Shown in pieces: positions 61,905 to 64,000 of a stretch of 64,000 nucleotides of DNA (positions within the stretch are counted from its first letter, which is position 1; every line of letters begins with the position of its first letter). The DNA comes from Acidobacteriota bacterium (lineage in GTDB: Bacteria > Acidobacteriota > Thermoanaerobaculia > Thermoanaerobaculales > Sulfomarinibacteraceae). A program made the translations under genes and the position numbers. Location of the stretch: positions 55,127 to 119,126 of the forward strand of contig JAJDNM010000148.1 in assembly GCA_022340665.1 (NCBI GenBank), in the 5' to 3' direction. The notes below the pieces were generated by a model. It did no database searches, was not told the DNA's origin, and was given only the letters and a program-made list of their open reading frames with translations.

Positions 61905-63619
61905 AGATACGTGCGGCCAGGGAGATCGCCAGGGCGCTGGTCGACGAGGGTGTGCGCTACACCTTCGGCATTCCGGGTACCCACAACATCGAGCTCTACG
62001 ACGTCCTCGCCGGCGTCGACGGTATCGAATCCGTGCTCGTCACTTCGGAGGTCGCTGGAGCTTTTGTCGCCGACGGATTTTCGCGTTCGTCAAGCGAGGT
62101 CGGCGTGATTAACGTGGTGCCGGGAGCGGGTGTGGCCTACAGCTTGTCGGGAATCGCCGAGGCGTGGATGGACAACGTACCGATGGTGGTCATCGCCAGC
62201 GGGATCCGCACCGACACCGGGACCGCCTACCAGCTCCATGCCATCGATCAGCTGGCCATTCTGCGCCCGGTGACCAAGAGTGCCGTGCGGGTCGAGAAAG
62301 CCGAAGAGATTTATCCCGCAATCCGCCGCGCATTTCAGATCGCTCGGCGAGGCACCCCCGGGCCGGCGGCGGTCGAGATCCCGGCCCAGTTCCTGCTCCA
62401 GCGCCATGAAATCGCAGAGGTTTCTTTCGAACCGGAACCCGAACTGGACACGACTCCGGACGCCGAGCTGGTCGAGTACGCGGCGGCACTCATCGAGGAG
62501 GCCGAGTTCCCGGCCCTGTATCTCGGAAACGGGGCCGCGGAGGCCTCGGATCTGCTGGTTTCGCTGGCCGAGCAGCTCGGCACACCGGTCACCACTTCGT
62601 TCAGCGGCAAAGGAGTTTTCCCGGAGACCCACCCGCTCTGGCTGTGGCCGGGCTTCGGTCGTCAGGCACCGTCATTCGTGCAGCGAATCATGTCGAAATG
62701 CGACTGCCTGCTGGCCATCGGATGTCGATTCGGAGAGGTGACAACCGGTGGCTTCGGCATCGAGCCTCCTGAAGTGCTGATTCACGTCGACATCGATCCC
62801 GAGGTCTTCAATCGTAACTTTCGTGCCAAGCTCACGGTCCGATCGGATGCAAGATTGTTCACCGCCTCCCTTTTGGATCTCATCGATGGGAATCGTCCGT
62901 GGGCTGGTCTGGCCGTTCAGATCGCGGAGGGGCGGGCCGACGTGGATGATCGCTGGGAGCGCAAGGCGGCCACCGACCGCGTCTCACCACACGCGCTTTT
63001 CGCCGCTCTCCAACGCCACTGTCATACCGATGCGATCTTCACGACCGACAGTGGCAACGGCACCTTTCTGGCGATGGAACATCTGCGTCTCGAAGCACCC
63101 GGCCGGTTCCTGGCGCCGACCGATTTTTCGTGCATGGGGTATTCGGTGCCGGCGGCGATCGGCGCGTGCTTCGCCAATCCGGGGCGCGACGTCGTCGCTC
63201 TTCCCGGAGACGGCGCGTTCCTCATGACCGGCGTCGAACTCATCACTGCCGCTGCCAACAAGGCCGCACCGTTGGTGTGCGTGCTCAGTGACGGCGCGCT
63301 GTCCCAGATCGCCCAGTTCCAAAAAATGATGACCAACCGCGTCTACGCCAGCCAATTGCCCAGCCACGACCTCGAAGGCTTCGCGCGGGCGACGGGATGC
63401 AGTTATTTCCGGTTGATCCGTGATGTCGAGCTGGACTCGGTCCTGCCTGCGGCACTCGAGATGACCCGCAACGGCACGCCCGTCCTCATCGAGGTCGCGA
63501 TCGACTACACGCAGAAGACCTACTTCACGAAGGGCGTTGTCAAGAACGTCTTTTCGCAGCTGTCGTGGGGAGACCGATTTGCCAACATCCTCCGTGCGGT
63601 GGGCCGCCGCCTGACGTAG
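61901..63619 (+). CDS. Thiamine-diphosphate enzyme, acetolactate synthase/benzoylformate decarboxylase-like
   Basis: A 572-residue three-domain ThDP enzyme. The catalytic Glu is in VTSEVAGAFVADGFSR, the central domain is ordinary, and the cofactor motif starts ALPGDGAFLMTGVELI. The motif normally ends in NN; here it ends in VLSDGALSQ, so the usual metal-ligand Asn is Asp. Asp can also bind Mg. The last 40 residues (KTYFTKGVVKNVFSQLSW) are longer than in IlvB. The ATGA overlap with the GMC gene suggests it uses the aldehyde or keto-acid made by that oxidoreductase. No IlvN-type regulatory subunit is present. Confidence 0.82.
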   Translation: MKIRAAREIARALVDEGVRYTFGIPGTHNIELYDVLAGVDGIESVLVTSEVAGAFVADGFSRSSSEVGVINVVPGAGVAYSLSGIAEAWMDNVPMVVIASGIRTDTGTAYQLHAIDQLAILRPVTKSAVRVEKAEEIYPAIRRAFQIARRGTPGPAAVEIPAQFLLQRHEIAEVSFEPEPELDTTPDAELVEYAAALIEEAEFPALYLGNGAAEASDLLVSLAEQLGTPVTTSFSGKGVFPETHPLWLWPGFGRQAPSFVQRIMSKCDCLLAIGCRFGEVTTGGFGIEPPEVLIHVDIDPEVFNRNFRAKLTVRSDARLFTASLLDLIDGNRPWAGLAVQIAEGRADVDDRWERKAATDRVSPHALFAALQRHCHTDAIFTTDSGNGTFLAMEHLRLEAPGRFLAPTDFSCMGYSVPAAIGACFANPGRDVVALPGDGAFLMTGVELITAAANKAAPLVCVLSDGALSQIAQFQKMMTNRVYASQLPSHDLEGFARATGCSYFRLIRDVELDSVLPAALEMTRNGTPVLIEVAIDYTQKTYFTKGVVKNVFSQLSWGDRFANILRAVGRRLT

Positions 63620-63633
63620 CCGCTATCGCAGAA

Positions 63634-63730
63634 GGTTGAGAGTTCAGAATTGAGAGTTGAGAGTCGCCACCTACCCAAGAAACCAAGGGGAGGGTGGGCG
63701 GCAATTCTCAACTCCGAATTCTCAACTCTT
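63634..63730 (+). repeat. Inverted word array, GTTGAGAGTT / AATTCTCAAC
   Basis: Left arm 63634-63665 (GGTTGAGAGTTCAGAATTGA) and right arm 63702-63730 (CAATTCTCAACTCCGAATTC) pair, with inner CGCCACC against GGGCGG around a GGGGAGGG core at 63687-63694. The right arm touches the stop codon of the last gene. Arm words match 30259-30370, and the core matches 18211-18218. Confidence 0.88.
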
Positions 63731-63999
63731 CACTTTTCAGGGAGCATCGCGGTGTAGATCTCGCCGGTGTTTTCGCACGCGTTGAAGGCAAGGTAGCGGT
63801 CACCTACCGAGATCTCGAACCCCCTCCCCTGCAATGGGCCCCAGATTTTCATCTCACTGCGATGAGCGTGTACGACCGCGAATGCGTTTCCGGTCGGCCG
63901 CTTGCTCTGTGCTTCCAGGGGTTGTGCCCAAATGCAGTTGAAGCCGTCACGATCCGACAGGTAGTAGAGAAACCGGTCGTCACGCGACCAATGCGGCGA
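63730..63999 (-). CDS. TolB/DPP-IV-like beta-propeller protein (C-terminal part)
   Basis: An open frame of 89 residues runs from the window edge to a TGA at 63730-63732 on the minus strand. It carries a blade of the PD40/WD40-like type (SPHWSRDDRFLYYLSDRDG, then CIWAQPLE and FAVVHAHR) and ends MLPEK. Such C-terminal blades occur in serine/threonine-kinase or tail-specific proteins and in free propellers; the rest of the gene is outside the window. Confidence 0.65.
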   Translation of the reverse strand, partial: SPHWSRDDRFLYYLSDRDGFNCIWAQPLEAQSKRPTGNAFAVVHAHRSEMKIWGPLQGRGFEISVGDRYLAFNACENTGEIYTAMLPEK

Positions 64000-64000
64000 G

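Overview
The window is GC-rich, densely coded chromosomal DNA from a Gram-negative bacterium. Outer-membrane assembly (an Omp85 barrel and a TamB-type domain), lipoproteins, a homodimeric AceE-type pyruvate dehydrogenase and a full set of central-carbon genes fit an environmental heterotroph. I would guess an Acidobacteriota-like lineage, but there is no rRNA and I cannot prove it. I see no tRNA, rRNA, CRISPR array, transposase or phage gene.

Layout. 1-12.9 kb: the end of a beta-propeller phytase, a HAD phosphatase, a sugar ABC importer whose permease and binding protein are fused, a glycerophosphodiesterase, aminopeptidase P, a three-gene overlapping set containing a DinG/XPD-like helicase, a PilZ-TM-AMIN protein and a phosphoesterase. 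13.2-24.4 kb: an all-minus-strand block with three non-canonical ATP-grasp proteins (the N-terminal module of PEP synthase/PPDK without the catalytic histidine or PEP-binding modules) and two glutamate dehydrogenases. One of the dehydrogenases has lost the catalytic lysine. 24.5-32.6 kb: a propeller lipoprotein, aceF, aceE and a GGDEF/EAL protein. 32.8-38.7 kb: one 1959-residue gene fusing a TamB-like domain to POTRA repeats and an Omp85 barrel. 38.9-45.9 kb: a TPR protein, a MATE exporter and a complete oleABCD long-chain olefin cluster. 46-54.1 kb: malate dehydrogenase, phosphofructokinase, a membrane glycosyltransferase-like protein, a DapA-family aldolase and a quinone oxidoreductase. 54.3-59.7 kb: the 2-oxoglutarate dehydrogenase operon sucA-sucB-lpdA. 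60-63.6 kb: a three-gene GMC oxidoreductase/ThDP enzyme operon, then the end of another propeller protein.

How it fits together. Pyruvate dehydrogenase (no E3 of its own), 2-oxoglutarate dehydrogenase (with E3), malate dehydrogenase, phosphofructokinase and glutamate dehydrogenase supply core carbon and nitrogen metabolism. The ATP-grasp proteins carry GAF-like, receiver and nucleotidyltransferase domains. This suggests a signalling or regulatory system around glutamate metabolism, but that is inference.

Best candidates for something undescribed: (1) the ATP-grasp trio with its shared C-terminal GRWG...SHFF module next to a pseudo-glutamate dehydrogenase; (2) the TamB-Omp85 fusion; (3) a family of intergenic arrays built of short words (AACGTT, GAATTC, TTTTGAG, ATCGAG and others), usually as two inverted arms, which also appear in frame inside the aceF linker; (4) a 172-bp MITE-like element upstream of aceE. 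All starts and functions come from reading the sequence only; no database search was possible.
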